The notes: generated from the sequence alone by a model not told the origin. Counted from the first letter of the stretch, positions 9,732-18,414 are shown. The stretch is 64,000 nt of DNA from an uncultured Flavihumibacter sp. (GCA_902168105.1 CABHOY010000028.1:26172-90171); one strand, 5' to 3'. Numbers and translations are program-made.

Positions 9732-9759
9732 TAAAAAAAGCGCTAAGTTGTATTAGCGC
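9732..9759 (-). terminator. Terminator of the ICMT-like gene
   Basis: A 7-bp stem (GCGCTAA, 9740-9746, with TTAGCGC, 9753-9759) is followed on the minus strand by seven T residues, just past the stop at 9767. Confidence 0.75.
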
Positions 9760-9766
9760 CTTCATA

Positions 9767-10297
9767 TTAATAATCGTTAAACTGCACTTTCATTACCTTT
9801 TCCTCTTCCCTTATCCGGTTCACCAACGGGATCATATAAATAGCCATCCCTATCAGCAAAGTGCCCCATGCATGAAAAAATATGGCAAACCCGATCAGCT
9901 CCGGTATCACACTCAAATAATAGTTAGGATGTCTTACGATCCTGAACAATGCTGATTTGTTAATTGTATGATAACCGGGAGGAGCAATGATCAGTTTCAG
10001 TGTCCATATATGCCTTATGGAATAGATCACATAGTACAATACCGCCACAGATGTCACAAAGATAGCCAATCCTGCATAACTTATATTGTCATAAAAGAAT
10101 GCTCCTTTAAGTGAGCCCTCTGTAATACAGGACAAATAAAACAGTATATGGGCCACTATCAGGAATATGGAATTCCGCTTGCCATATTCAACAGCACCCA
10201 TTTTTTTGAGCTTACGCTCATTGATCCCGGAAATAACCATGCTGATAAGACGTAAAAGAACGGTTAAGAAAAATACGGTTAGAATAATGGTATTCAT
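9767..10297 (-). CDS. Isoprenylcysteine carboxyl methyltransferase-like membrane protein
   Basis: 176 residues with about five hydrophobic segments. The C-terminal half carries the ICMT/PEMT-type signature: RHPNYY, then a hydrophobic hairpin and a terminal REEEKVM acidic stretch, elements that bind S-adenosylmethionine in this family. Bacterial members methylate small or lipid substrates that are mostly unknown, so only the family is called. It lies on the same strand upstream of cydA but with its own terminator before cydA, so it is probably a separate unit. Confidence 0.75.
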   Translation of the reverse strand: MNTIILTVFFLTVLLRLISMVISGINERKLKKMGAVEYGKRNSIFLIVAHILFYLSCITEGSLKGAFFYDNISYAGLAIFVTSVAVLYYVIYSIRHIWTLKLIIAPPGYHTINKSALFRIVRHPNYYLSVIPELIGFAIFFHAWGTLLIGMAIYMIPLVNRIREEEKVMKVQFNDY

Positions 10298-10467
10298 GAG
10301 TAATTATTAAAACATTTATATCGCAAAATAACATAATTCTTTTCATGCACTGACATATCGCCGTCCGGACCAATATTTGCACTATCAGTCCAACAAATTA
10401 AATCGTTTACAGGAGCAGCACCAAAAGACCGCCTTCCTTATTAAAGGCATTCATAAAAACAGTAACC

Positions 10468-11802
10468 ATGAAGATTAAGCAATTTGAAGATAAAGCACTA
10501 TCACAGTATTCATACGCTATTCTCAGCGAAGATCAATCAGCTGTTACCCTAATCGATCCGGCCAGGGACATCCGTCCCTACCTGGAATACGCCACTGCTA
10601 ACCATGCAAAGATCACTGCAGTGATAGAAACACATCCCCACGCTGACTTTATCAGCAGTCACAAGGAATTACATGAACAGACCGGCGCCGTTATTTATTG
10701 CTCTGTGCAAACGGGAGCCGCTTATGCCCATCAGGCTTTTGACGATGGACAAACCATTACATCCGGGCAGATCTCATTTAAAGCGATCAATACACCCGGC
10801 CACTCTCCGGACAGTATTTCCGTTCTCCTCATATATAGAGGAAAAGATCACGCGGTGTTCACCGGCGACACTCTTTTCATCGGTGATTGCGGCAGACCTG
10901 ACCTGCGGGAAAATACCGGCAATCAGAAAGCACTACGGATCGAACTGGCCAGACAGATGTACCATTCCCTCCGCGAAAGACTAATGCCCCTGGCGGACGA
11001 TGTGATCGTTTATCCGGCCCATGGCGCCGGCACACTATGCGGAAAGGACCTACGGGACGCCGATCAGTCTACCATCGGCGAGGAAAGGAAAAGCAACTGG
11101 TCATTGCAGAAAATGAATATTGACAAGTTTGTGAGCACATTGCTGGAGGATCAGCCATTTATTCCGCAGTACTTTCCGTACGATGTCGAGATAAACCGAC
11201 AGGGCGCACCAGCATTGCAGGCCACATTATCAACGATCCACATTACAAAACCGGACGCCAGCTTCATTCCTGACGAGATCGTAATAGATACCAGACCTGC
11301 GGCTGACTTTAAAGACGGGCACCTGTCAGGCTCTTTTAACCTGATGCTGGATGGCAGGTTTGAAACCTGGTTGGGGGCGATACTACCTCCGCATGAACCA
11401 TTCTACCTGCTGGCCGCTGATATGGTATCTTTGCAACAGGCCATGGAACGGGCAGCAGGCATTGGTTATGAGCCCTTCATTAAAGCCGGGCTTATTATGC
11501 ACACCGCTTCTGAAAAACAGACACCTTTTGATGTGGAATACTTCAGACAGCACATAGATGAATTTACTATCATCGATGTCCGTAACGCTACCGAGGTGAA
11601 GCATCAGCAGGTATTCGATCATGCCATCAATATTCCCCTTCCCGAGTTAAGGATGAGACTAAAGGAAATCCCACTGGATAAGCCTATCGCCGTCCATTGT
11701 GCCGGAGGATACCGCAGTGCCGCAGCCAGCAGTATCCTGGAGGCTGCTCTGCCGGATAATATGGAGATTACCGATATTGGCGGGCATATCAAATCATTCT
11801 GA
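10468..11802 (+). CDS. MBL-fold hydrolase with two rhodanese domains (persulfide dioxygenase-like)
   Basis: 444 residues, probably cytoplasmic. The metallo-beta-lactamase domain (about 1-240) has THPHADF (His56, His58, Asp60), GHSPDS and FTGDTLFIGDCGRPDLR. The usual HxHxDH last His is Phe here, which still leaves the ligands known from mono-iron ETHE1-type persulfide dioxygenases. A first rhodanese domain (about 260-345) lacks an active-site Cys in its loop. The second (about 350-444) has HCAGGYRS with Cys411 as the probable sulfur-accepting residue. The family oxidises glutathione or low-molecular-weight persulfides and moves sulfane sulfur. The gene is divergent from the ICMT-like gene and appears monocistronic. 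Confidence 0.85.
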   Translation: MKIKQFEDKALSQYSYAILSEDQSAVTLIDPARDIRPYLEYATANHAKITAVIETHPHADFISSHKELHEQTGAVIYCSVQTGAAYAHQAFDDGQTITSGQISFKAINTPGHSPDSISVLLIYRGKDHAVFTGDTLFIGDCGRPDLRENTGNQKALRIELARQMYHSLRERLMPLADDVIVYPAHGAGTLCGKDLRDADQSTIGEERKSNWSLQKMNIDKFVSTLLEDQPFIPQYFPYDVEINRQGAPALQATLSTIHITKPDASFIPDEIVIDTRPAADFKDGHLSGSFNLMLDGRFETWLGAILPPHEPFYLLAADMVSLQQAMERAAGIGYEPFIKAGLIMHTASEKQTPFDVEYFRQHIDEFTIIDVRNATEVKHQQVFDHAINIPLPELRMRLKEIPLDKPIAVHCAGGYRSAAASSILEAALPDNMEITDIGGHIKSF

Positions 11803-11876
11803 CTATCGTATTGAGCCCCGAATGCTATGAATGTTATAATCCATATAGCACGCTTTCTACCCGTTCAAGTCCACCG

Positions 11877-11931
11877 ATGCGTCATGTATGCGTCATGTAT
11901 GCGTCGTGTATAAGGCATGTATAAAGCGTAC
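11877..11931. repeat. Five tandem 11-bp units
   Basis: Units start at 11877, 11888, 11899, 11910 and 11921. The first two are identical (ATGCGTCATGT), the third differs at one base (ATGCGTCGTGT), and the last two are diverged (ATAAGGCATGT, ATAAAGCGTAC). The 11-bp period matches the palindromic element at 24025-24130. It lies 126 nt before the GH2 gene. Confidence 0.85.
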
Positions 11932-12056
11932 TTTTAATCCTGAAACGTATTTCATTTCCTGTGCAGCCTGGAGTATTTTCTAACCGGACAGTATACTGTA
12001 CTGCGGCAGCATTGCCGGATGGTCAGTTATATTGCCAGACTTAAACCACCTGCACT

Positions 12057-14321
12057 TTGTACATGAAACGTTTTGTAAAAACCATTCTGCTGTCAGGTCT
12101 CTCCTGTATAATCTATGCCGACAGCCATAGCCAGTCCTCCTGGAAGATGCAACCTGTCGCTATACAGACCCGCTGGGCTAAACAGGTCAATCCCACCAAT
12201 GTGCTGCCGGAATACCCCCGCCCCCATATGGTGCGCAAACAATGGGTCAACCTGAACGGATTATGGCAATATGCTATTACAGATAAAGAGGCGACACCGC
12301 CCTCCTCCTTTGACGGGGAGATCCTTGTGCCTTTCGCAGTAGAATCGGCCCTGTCAGGCGTTAAAAAGCCGGTATTGCCATCGCAACGCCTATGGTATAA
12401 ACGCAACTTTCAGCGCCCGGCTGTCATGGACGGAGAAAGAGTAATATTACACTTTGGGGCGGTTGACTGGCAAACGAAGGTGTATGTAAATGGTAAAGAA
12501 GCAGGAGAACATACCGGCGGATATCAAAACTTCTCCTTCGACATCACGCCATTGCTGGTCAACGGTAAAAACGAGCTGGTACTTGACATATACGACCCTA
12601 CAGATCAGGGACCTAATCCTCACGGGAAACAGGTGCTTGCTCCTAAAGGCATCCGGTACACCGCTACTACCGGTATCTGGCAGACGGTATGGATGGAAAC
12701 CGTACCCGCTGTTTCCATTACTGGTCTTATAACCACTCCCGAAGTCGATAGCAACTATCTGTCGCTTACCATTCAAACCTCCGGCAACGGAGACTATATT
12801 ATTGAGGCCACAGCCAGTGCAGCAGGTAAACCGGTAAGCGCGGTAAAAGGCCCCGCCGGTAAGCCGCTGAAACTCCCGATGCCGCATGCGCGTCTCTGGA
12901 GCCCGGAAGATCCCTTTCTCTACGATTTAACAGTTAAACTACTGAAAAACAATGTTGTAAAGGACCACGTAACGTCCTACTTCGGCATGCGTAAAATAGA
13001 AATAAAGAAGGACGACCAGGGACAGGAACGCATTTTTCTCAATAACACCTACACTTATAATCTTGGCGTACTTGACCAGGGGTTCTGGCCGGATGGAATA
13101 TATACAGCGCCTACCGATGAAGCACTGCGGTTTGATATTGCAGCGATCAAAAGTATGGGTTTCAATACGATCCGCAAACATATCAAAATAGAGCCTGCCC
13201 GCTGGTATTATCATGCAGATAAACTGGGCATGCTGGTATGGCAGGATATGGTTACCTGCGCCAGCCTGGAACCGGATGCCAAAGCTGCTTTTGAGGCAGA
13301 AAATAAAGCCAGCGTAGACCAGTTGTACAACTATCCTTCTATCATCTGCTGGGTATTGTTCAATGAAGGATGGTATACCTACGACCAGCCACGCCTTACC
13401 CAATGGCTGCAGGAACGGGACCATACACGGCTTATCAATGGTCACACCGGAGAAAATTACGGGAAGGATGGCCCGCAGGACCTTGCAGGCAAATGGGCAA
13501 ACAGTGATCTTACCGACATACATGACTACCCCGGTCCTGGCATCGCCCCTCCCCTTCCCGGTAAAGCCAGGGTACTGGGAGAATGGGGCGGCGTAGGTGT
13601 ACCCGTAAAAGGGCATCAATGGAATGCCGCCGCAGGATGGGGGTATGTTAAGATCACCCCCTCAGAGATGATCGGCAAATACTCTTCTATGGTTAAACGC
13701 CTGAAGGAATATGAAACCGCCGGTCAGTCAGGCTCAATCTATACAGAACCATTTGATGTCGAAATAGAAGAAAATGGGTTGATCACCTACGACAGAGAGG
13801 TCGTGAAAGTACCGCTGGAAATACTACGCAATGTCCACGCACCCTTCATCGCCCAGGACCGCAGTAAACTACTGTTACCCACGCTGGCATTAAAAAATGC
13901 AGACACGACCTCTATTCCTGATCCGCACCGGCGGCAGTTCCTTGCGCTACTGGAAATGGATGCAGATGTAAAGAAAACCGGGAACTACAAACTGCTGACA
14001 GATACCCTGACTGACTATCTAAGCAGTGGCGGCACCAGTTTTTCCCCAGCCAAGATCAGCAGCATTTCAAAGAAGGTTTTTGAAGGTACTGATGATCCTA
14101 CCTTGTTGAACCAGGCACTGAAATGGATGGAAAAAGCGGTAGACATGGAAAGGAACTCCTTCACGATGAGCACTTATGCTAACCTGTTATATAAACTGGG
14201 CAATAAAGGAGAAGCACTGAAATGGATGGACAAGGCAGTTGTCCTGGCGCCTGAAAATGAACAACCCGATTATAAGGTGGTAATGGATAAGATGCAAAAA
14301 GGAGAGAATACCTGGCCATAA
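12057..14321 (+). CDS. GH2 family glycoside hydrolase with TPR-like C-terminal extension
   Basis: 754 residues. The N-terminus ends in an Ala/Ser-rich signal-like stretch (IIYADSHSQ), so export is likely. A GH2 sugar-binding jelly roll (about 45-195), an Ig-like domain (about 205-310) and a TIM barrel (about 315-620) follow. LFNEGW places the acid/base at Glu437 and LGEWGG the nucleophile at Glu509, a spacing close to that of LacZ. Members act as beta-galactosidases, glucuronidases or mannosidases; which sugar is unresolved. Residues about 640-754 are an added helical region with a TPR-like repeat (KWMEKAVDMERNSFT, ANLLYKLGNKGEALKWMDKAV), a tail I associate with Bacteroidota thioredoxin-like proteins rather than GH2. 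The gene stands alone. Confidence 0.85.
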   Translation: MYMKRFVKTILLSGLSCIIYADSHSQSSWKMQPVAIQTRWAKQVNPTNVLPEYPRPHMVRKQWVNLNGLWQYAITDKEATPPSSFDGEILVPFAVESALSGVKKPVLPSQRLWYKRNFQRPAVMDGERVILHFGAVDWQTKVYVNGKEAGEHTGGYQNFSFDITPLLVNGKNELVLDIYDPTDQGPNPHGKQVLAPKGIRYTATTGIWQTVWMETVPAVSITGLITTPEVDSNYLSLTIQTSGNGDYIIEATASAAGKPVSAVKGPAGKPLKLPMPHARLWSPEDPFLYDLTVKLLKNNVVKDHVTSYFGMRKIEIKKDDQGQERIFLNNTYTYNLGVLDQGFWPDGIYTAPTDEALRFDIAAIKSMGFNTIRKHIKIEPARWYYHADKLGMLVWQDMVTCASLEPDAKAAFEAENKASVDQLYNYPSIICWVLFNEGWYTYDQPRLTQWLQERDHTRLINGHTGENYGKDGPQDLAGKWANSDLTDIHDYPGPGIAPPLPGKARVLGEWGGVGVPVKGHQWNAAAGWGYVKITPSEMIGKYSSMVKRLKEYETAGQSGSIYTEPFDVEIEENGLITYDREVVKVPLEILRNVHAPFIAQDRSKLLLPTLALKNADTTSIPDPHRRQFLALLEMDADVKKTGNYKLLTDTLTDYLSSGGTSFSPAKISSISKKVFEGTDDPTLLNQALKWMEKAVDMERNSFTMSTYANLLYKLGNKGEALKWMDKAVVLAPENEQPDYKVVMDKMQKGENTWP

Positions 14322-14340
14322 TAGCGGCTGCCATAAAACG

Positions 14341-14376
14341 AAGAAGGCGCCCCATTACAAAGGGCGCCTTCTTTAT
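14341..14376. terminator. Bidirectional terminator between GH2 and helicase genes
   Basis: A 12-bp GC-rich stem (14341-14352 with 14362-14373) with T- or A-rich flanks lies between convergent stop codons at 14321 and 14388. Confidence 0.85.
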
Positions 14377-14387
14377 GTTAATGCTTT

Positions 14388-15728
14388 TTATCTTTTTCTC
14401 TTAGGCTTTGCCCCTCTTGTTTTGGGCTTACCATATTTCAACTTCATCTTATCAGCGTGAGAGATCTTCACATTCACCTTTTTATTCTTCGCTGACTTTT
14501 CATGGAAAGCAGGCCCTGACTCATCCATAGAAGGCAGTTTGATCAGGAAGTTCTTCATCTTCACTTCGGGCTTTTCATCATCCGTCAGTACATCAGAGAT
14601 CACCAGGTCTTCCGGTAATGGTACTATAGGGATCTGGTAATTCATCAGCGCCTCTATCTTTTCCTGGCGCTCCCTTTCCCTGTCAGCAATAAAAATGATA
14701 GCGTTTCCTTCTTTGTCCGCGCGGCCCGTTCTACCAATACGATGCAGGTAACTTTCCGGTACCTCCGGCGTATCGAAGTTAATAACATGTGACACCTCTG
14801 CTATATCAAGTCCGCGGGCGATAATATCCGTGGCAATAATAAACCTGTAAGTGCCATCCTTGAACCTTTTTACTGTATTGAAACGATGGTTCTGTTCTTT
14901 GTTAGAGTGGATCACACCTGCCTGTTCAGGATACTTTGCTTCCAGCTGTTCGTATAACTCGTTCGCCATTTCTTTTGTAGCGACGAATATCAACACTTTC
15001 GTCATGGAGCTGTCTTTTGCCAGCAACAGTTCCAGCAGGTTAACCTTCGTATAAAAGTTTGGAACATGGTAGCCTGTCTGGGCGATATTCTTTAACGGCG
15101 TACCAACCGGCGCTGCTTCCACCGTTACCGGGAAATTAAAGTGCGTCTCTATCAGCTTCTCTACATCTTCAGTAATAGTAGCAGAGAACAGCAGATTTTG
15201 CCGCCTTGCCGGCAGCAGGTCCAGGATGTGCTGAATCTGCGGACGGAATCCCAGGTTCAACATCTCATCCATTTCATCTATCACAACTGTTTTGATAGCC
15301 TTCAGTTTCAGGGTACCACTCAATACAATGTCCACCAGACGGCCTGGGGTAGCCACTACAATGTCCAGTTTGCCTGCTGCAATGTCCATCTGCGGATTCA
15401 TATTCACACCTCCGTAGAAACCTGCAACCTCCACGCTCATATATGGCGTCAGCTGTTTTACAGCATCTACTACCTGTACCACCAGCTCACGGGTAGGCAC
15501 TACGACCAGGACCTGCGGAAAACGTTCTTTGGAAAACTTAAACTGCCGCAGACAAGGCAACAGATAGGCGAATGTTTTACCTGTACCGGTCTGGGCTATG
15601 CCGCATACATCCTGCCCGGACATTACCACCGAAAAGACCTTCTGCTGGATAACAGTAGGGGTTGTATATCCCAGGTCACTCAATGCATTTAGTAAAGGCC
15701 GGTTCAGGTTTAATTCATCAAAAGTCAT
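14388..15728 (-). CDS. DEAD-box family ATP-dependent RNA helicase
   Basis: 446 residues from the ATG at 15728 (MTFDELNL, the standard Q-motif onset); an in-frame ATG at 15752 adds eight atypical residues. Motifs seen: Q motif (PTVIQQKVF), motif I AQTGTGKT, Ia PTRELV, Ib TPGRLVD, motif II as DEMD rather than DEAD, III SAT, IV LIFVATK, V ATDIIARGLDI and VI HRIGRTGR. The C-terminus is a basic tail (KTRGAKPKRKR) that probably binds RNA. It should remodel structured RNA or assist ribosome assembly or cold adaptation. The Ala-to-Met change in motif II is unusual, but the catalytic Asp, Glu and Asp are kept. Confidence 0.9.
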   Translation of the reverse strand: MTFDELNLNRPLLNALSDLGYTTPTVIQQKVFSVVMSGQDVCGIAQTGTGKTFAYLLPCLRQFKFSKERFPQVLVVVPTRELVVQVVDAVKQLTPYMSVEVAGFYGGVNMNPQMDIAAGKLDIVVATPGRLVDIVLSGTLKLKAIKTVVIDEMDEMLNLGFRPQIQHILDLLPARRQNLLFSATITEDVEKLIETHFNFPVTVEAAPVGTPLKNIAQTGYHVPNFYTKVNLLELLLAKDSSMTKVLIFVATKEMANELYEQLEAKYPEQAGVIHSNKEQNHRFNTVKRFKDGTYRFIIATDIIARGLDIAEVSHVINFDTPEVPESYLHRIGRTGRADKEGNAIIFIADRERERQEKIEALMNYQIPIVPLPEDLVISDVLTDDEKPEVKMKNFLIKLPSMDESGPAFHEKSAKNKKVNVKISHADKMKLKYGKPKTRGAKPKRKR

Positions 15729-15791
15729 AATACTGATAAAAATGAACGGCAAAGGTACTGCTAATCCGGCACATTCATTATTGGACGGGCA

Positions 15792-16286
15792 TTATCTGTC
15801 AAACCGGAGCCAGGAAGGGAGGTAATGTTCCAGGAAAGCCGCACCCGCCTTCGCCCTGATTACGGGACTAAATATCTGCAGGACCAACAGGAACCCAATG
15901 GTCATAGCCAGGCTAATACAGCAGAAGATACCGGCAGGTATCTCTCTGGAATACAGGTACATATTCCATTCCTGGGTATTCATTAACAGAAATACCACCG
16001 CCCCTGCGGCGTAAGCAAAGATCACTGTCAACAAGGATTTCATGATCCGTAACCAGTAACGGTCTTCTTTGGAAGATAACAGTTCCGCAAAGTTCAGCAT
16101 CAGCAATATGATACTAAGGCCATAGGTAAAAATGCGTTCCTGGTAAATAGTTTTTCTGTCTGCCTCCAGCAGACTGCTCTTGAAACCCAGGTATAAGATA
16201 TTGTTCGGGATCATCATTGTTAACCAGTAAATTACACCAAACCCCACAACAATGCCGATATAAGGAAGAAACCCGCGGAATGCCAT
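15792..16286 (-). CDS. Unrecognised four-helix membrane protein
   Basis: 164 residues with hydrophobic stretches near 7-27, 52-68, 83-102 and 119-139, so probably an inner-membrane protein with four segments. A charged loop (SSLLEADRKTIYQER) separates the first two. I do not recognise a family. It lies 63 nt upstream of the helicase on the same strand, so cotranscription is possible. A TATATTTG element sits 18 nt before its start. Confidence 0.6.
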   Translation of the reverse strand: MAFRGFLPYIGIVVGFGVIYWLTMMIPNNILYLGFKSSLLEADRKTIYQERIFTYGLSIILLMLNFAELLSSKEDRYWLRIMKSLLTVIFAYAAGAVVFLLMNTQEWNMYLYSREIPAGIFCCISLAMTIGFLLVLQIFSPVIRAKAGAAFLEHYLPSWLRFDR

Positions 16287-16303
16287 TAAAAAAATATTTA
16301 ATA

Positions 16304-16311
16304 CAAATATA
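16304..16311 (-). promoter_or_regulatory. Likely -7 element (TATATTTG)
   Basis: A full TAnnTTTG match on the minus strand, 17 nt before the ATG of the four-helix membrane protein. No clear TTTG box lies 19-22 nt upstream, so the match is partial. Confidence 0.35.
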
Positions 16312-16454
16312 TAAATATAAGAATATATATGTTACTCTCAGTTGTTGTTTAGTTATACAGAACTTATCCCGATCCGTCTTTAGTCAGGCCCCGATTTCCT
16401 ACGGACATCAAATTACCCGTGATAATCAACCACTTAAAATCTAAATAGCGCTAA

Positions 16455-16481
16455 CAAAAAAGGGAGCCTGTTAAGCTCCCT
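16455..16481 (-). terminator. Terminator of the GDPD gene
   Basis: A 7-bp stem (AGGGAGC 16461-16467 with GCTCCCT 16475-16481) followed on the minus strand by a T-run, 24 nt after the stop at 16505. Confidence 0.75.
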
Positions 16482-16504
16482 CTCATTTTATAGGTATTCA
16501 TAAT

Positions 16505-17404
16505 TTATTTTTGTTGATAGCTGCCCGCTACCTTTATAAGTCTGTCAGGGTAGTCTGTAATAATTCCGTCAACATGAAGGGAGATCATTTTTTCCATATC
16601 TGCCACCTCGTTTACGGTCCATGGTAATACCTGTACTTTTTTATTATGCGCCTCTTTCACCAGTTCCGGTGTTACTAACGAATAATACGGACTATAGATA
16701 GCGGGTGTGAATCCGAGCTTCTCCAGGTTGCCAGCAAACGTTTCTTTATTCATGATGAGCAGTGCCAACGTCTGTTTCGGATCAGTTTTATGGATCACCT
16801 GTAAAGTACGCACATCAAAAGATTGTACAGTTACCCTTGCAGTGATCTTCTTTTCCTTAAGCACATCCATCAACATTTTTGTAAACACAGCCGGCACAGG
16901 ATGATATTTTCCGTCACCTTCCGGAGAACATTTCGTTTCAATGTTGTAATATACCGGCTTCAGATGGTGCTCCTTCACATAAGCCTCAACGCTATCGATC
17001 AGGTCTGTCAGCAAAGGCTTATGTGCTTTCATCTTCGCCTGTTCAGGGAACTGCGGATGAGGTTTCGTACCAACGTCAAACTTACGGATGCTGTCATAGG
17101 TCATCGTGTATAACGCATATTGCTTTTCTTCCTCTTTTGTGATATCAGTACCATCCGGCTTTCTGACAAAAGCAGAAGACATGAATACATCATGAGATAC
17201 TACCACCTTGTTATCTGAGGAGATCACACAGTCCAGCTCAAGTGTTCTTACACCCAGATCAATGGCGTGTAACATGGCAGGAATGGTATTCTCAGGCATT
17301 AAACCTCTTCCGCCGCGATGCGCCTGTACATCTGTTTTCTGTTGGGCGGAAGTATGTGCAGCAATCGACACAATTGCTATCAGTGAAAGAAAAGTACGTT
17401 TCAT
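16505..17404 (-). CDS. Glycerophosphodiester phosphodiesterase (exported)
   Basis: 299 residues from the ATG at 17404 (MKRTFLSLIAIVSIAAHTSAQ), which gives a clean signal peptide cleaved near Ala-Gln; the ATG at 17422 adds six residues before it. The GDPD core begins at once: AHRGGRGLMPENT, then ELDCVISSDNKVVVSHD (Glu, Asp and His of the metal and catalytic site) and a C-terminal TDYPDRL. The enzyme cleaves glycerophosphodiesters to glycerol-3-phosphate and an alcohol in the periplasm or at the surface, scavenging phospholipid breakdown products. It stands alone with its own terminator. Confidence 0.9.
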   Translation of the reverse strand: MKRTFLSLIAIVSIAAHTSAQQKTDVQAHRGGRGLMPENTIPAMLHAIDLGVRTLELDCVISSDNKVVVSHDVFMSSAFVRKPDGTDITKEEEKQYALYTMTYDSIRKFDVGTKPHPQFPEQAKMKAHKPLLTDLIDSVEAYVKEHHLKPVYYNIETKCSPEGDGKYHPVPAVFTKMLMDVLKEKKITARVTVQSFDVRTLQVIHKTDPKQTLALLIMNKETFAGNLEKLGFTPAIYSPYYSLVTPELVKEAHNKKVQVLPWTVNEVADMEKMISLHVDGIITDYPDRLIKVAGSYQQK

Positions 17405-17496
17405 TATAATCCTGTTATCCAAGCAAGTTGGTATTTAAAAGAAGAAAACTGAAATTATCTTAATGTTAAGCGTATGAGCAAATAATTTCTCTATAA

Positions 17497-17529
17497 TTTT
17501 GTTTTGCTATGTAAAATATAATATTTTTG
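17497..17529 (+). promoter_or_regulatory. Strong Bacteroidota-type promoter for the membrane-protein pair
   Basis: TTTTG (17497-17501), 20 nt, then TATTTTTG (17522-17529): both boxes match consensus with ideal spacing. Transcription should start near 17535, giving a leader of about 68 nt to the ATG at 17603. A second -7-like match (TAATTTTG) is at 17494-17501. Confidence 0.6.
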
Positions 17530-17602
17530 GATCTGCTGTTACGGCGAATACTTTCTCTTATATCCCCTAAGTACTATTTATTGAATTGTTAACTGACAAC
17601 TA

Positions 17603-18226
17603 ATGGGGAATAAATCTTTTTATGATCTCGATTATATTATAGAGATCAACGAACAAAGGCTGGAGCAATATACAAATGCACATCAGAAAAGCGTCGAACG
17701 GTTTACGACCTTACTGGTGATATATTCTGCGTTATGTATTTTTCTGGTCCCGATCATTCAGACATTGTTTCTTACAAACGAGCGGTGGCACTGGTCGTAC
17801 TATTGCTCGTTTTGTGTGTTTTGTATTCTTTTCGTTATTTCTATTATTAATTCCATTTTACTATTATCTCCCGGAAAGTTAGGCATACTGGTGATGCCCA
17901 ATTTATATTACAAACATGTTAAACTATTCTACGAAGAAAACGGAATTTCAGCAGATGCCACAGATGTATTAATCAAAGGACACTATATCGCAGAACTTGA
18001 AAAAGCTGTTACAAGGAATGGTGTCAAACTGCATCGAAAAATATCATTTTACAACCGCTCATTTTATTATGCAATTATAGCCTGTATACCTTATCTATAC
18101 TGCGTATGGCCGCAAATAATTAATGAGAAAAAACACAATCAAAAGACAGATAACATTCATAATTTAAGTAGTTTTACTAAAACCAATCATATATGTGGAA
18201 GAGAAAACCAAAATACAAAGAAATAG
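17603..18226 (+). CDS. Unrecognised membrane protein, faintly Pycsar-effector-like
   Basis: 207 residues: an amphipathic charged N-terminal helix (about 8-32), two adjacent membrane segments (about 33-55 and 66-92), a soluble helical stretch of about 60 residues (YYKHVKLFYEENG, KGHYIAELEKAVTRNG) and a third membrane segment (about 153-172), then a polar Lys/Asn tail. The order helix-TM-TM-helical linker-TM recalls PycTM and other membrane effectors of nucleotide-signalled defence, but there is no diagnostic motif and no cyclase or nucleotidyltransferase gene adjoins it. Base composition looks more AT-rich than in flanking genes. It has its own good promoter and overlaps the next small ORF by 34 bp. 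Function unknown. Confidence 0.6.
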   Translation: MGNKSFYDLDYIIEINEQRLEQYTNAHQKSVERFTTLLVIYSALCIFLVPIIQTLFLTNERWHWSYYCSFCVFCILFVISIINSILLLSPGKLGILVMPNLYYKHVKLFYEENGISADATDVLIKGHYIAELEKAVTRNGVKLHRKISFYNRSFYYAIIACIPYLYCVWPQIINEKKHNQKTDNIHNLSSFTKTNHICGRENQNTKK

Positions 18227-18414
18227 ACGAAAATCTGGTTGAAACAATAAAATACGGCCTTCCCGGAATACATGTAAAAGACATGATTCCTATTGACCAA
18301 ATATATGGCAAGGACTATTTCTGGGGCTTTGTGCCTAATAAACGTCAGCCCAAACTAATCATTGAAATATTACTGGAGCAGCAGGCTGAAAAGAAAAGAA
18401 ATAGCCGTACTTAA
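18193..18414 (+). CDS. Small overlapping ORF of unknown function (73 aa)
   Basis: 73 residues, starting inside the last 34 bp of the membrane-protein gene in another frame, which suggests translational coupling. The sequence is soluble and basic at the N-terminus (MWKRKPKYKE), with a compact-looking centre (YGLPGIHVKDMIPIDQIYGKDYFWGFVP) and a charged helical C-terminus (LIIEILLEQQAEKKR). I recognise no family. Its stop codon lies inside the terminator palindrome at 18394-18431, so no other gene can follow in the transcript. It could be a regulator or partner of the membrane protein. Confidence 0.5.
   Translation: MWKRKPKYKEIDENLVETIKYGLPGIHVKDMIPIDQIYGKDYFWGFVPNKRQPKLIIEILLEQQAEKKRNSRT

Noticed and set aside
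12939..13619. 226-codon minus-strand ORF
   Set aside because: Lies within the GH2 barrel on the other strand; shadow.
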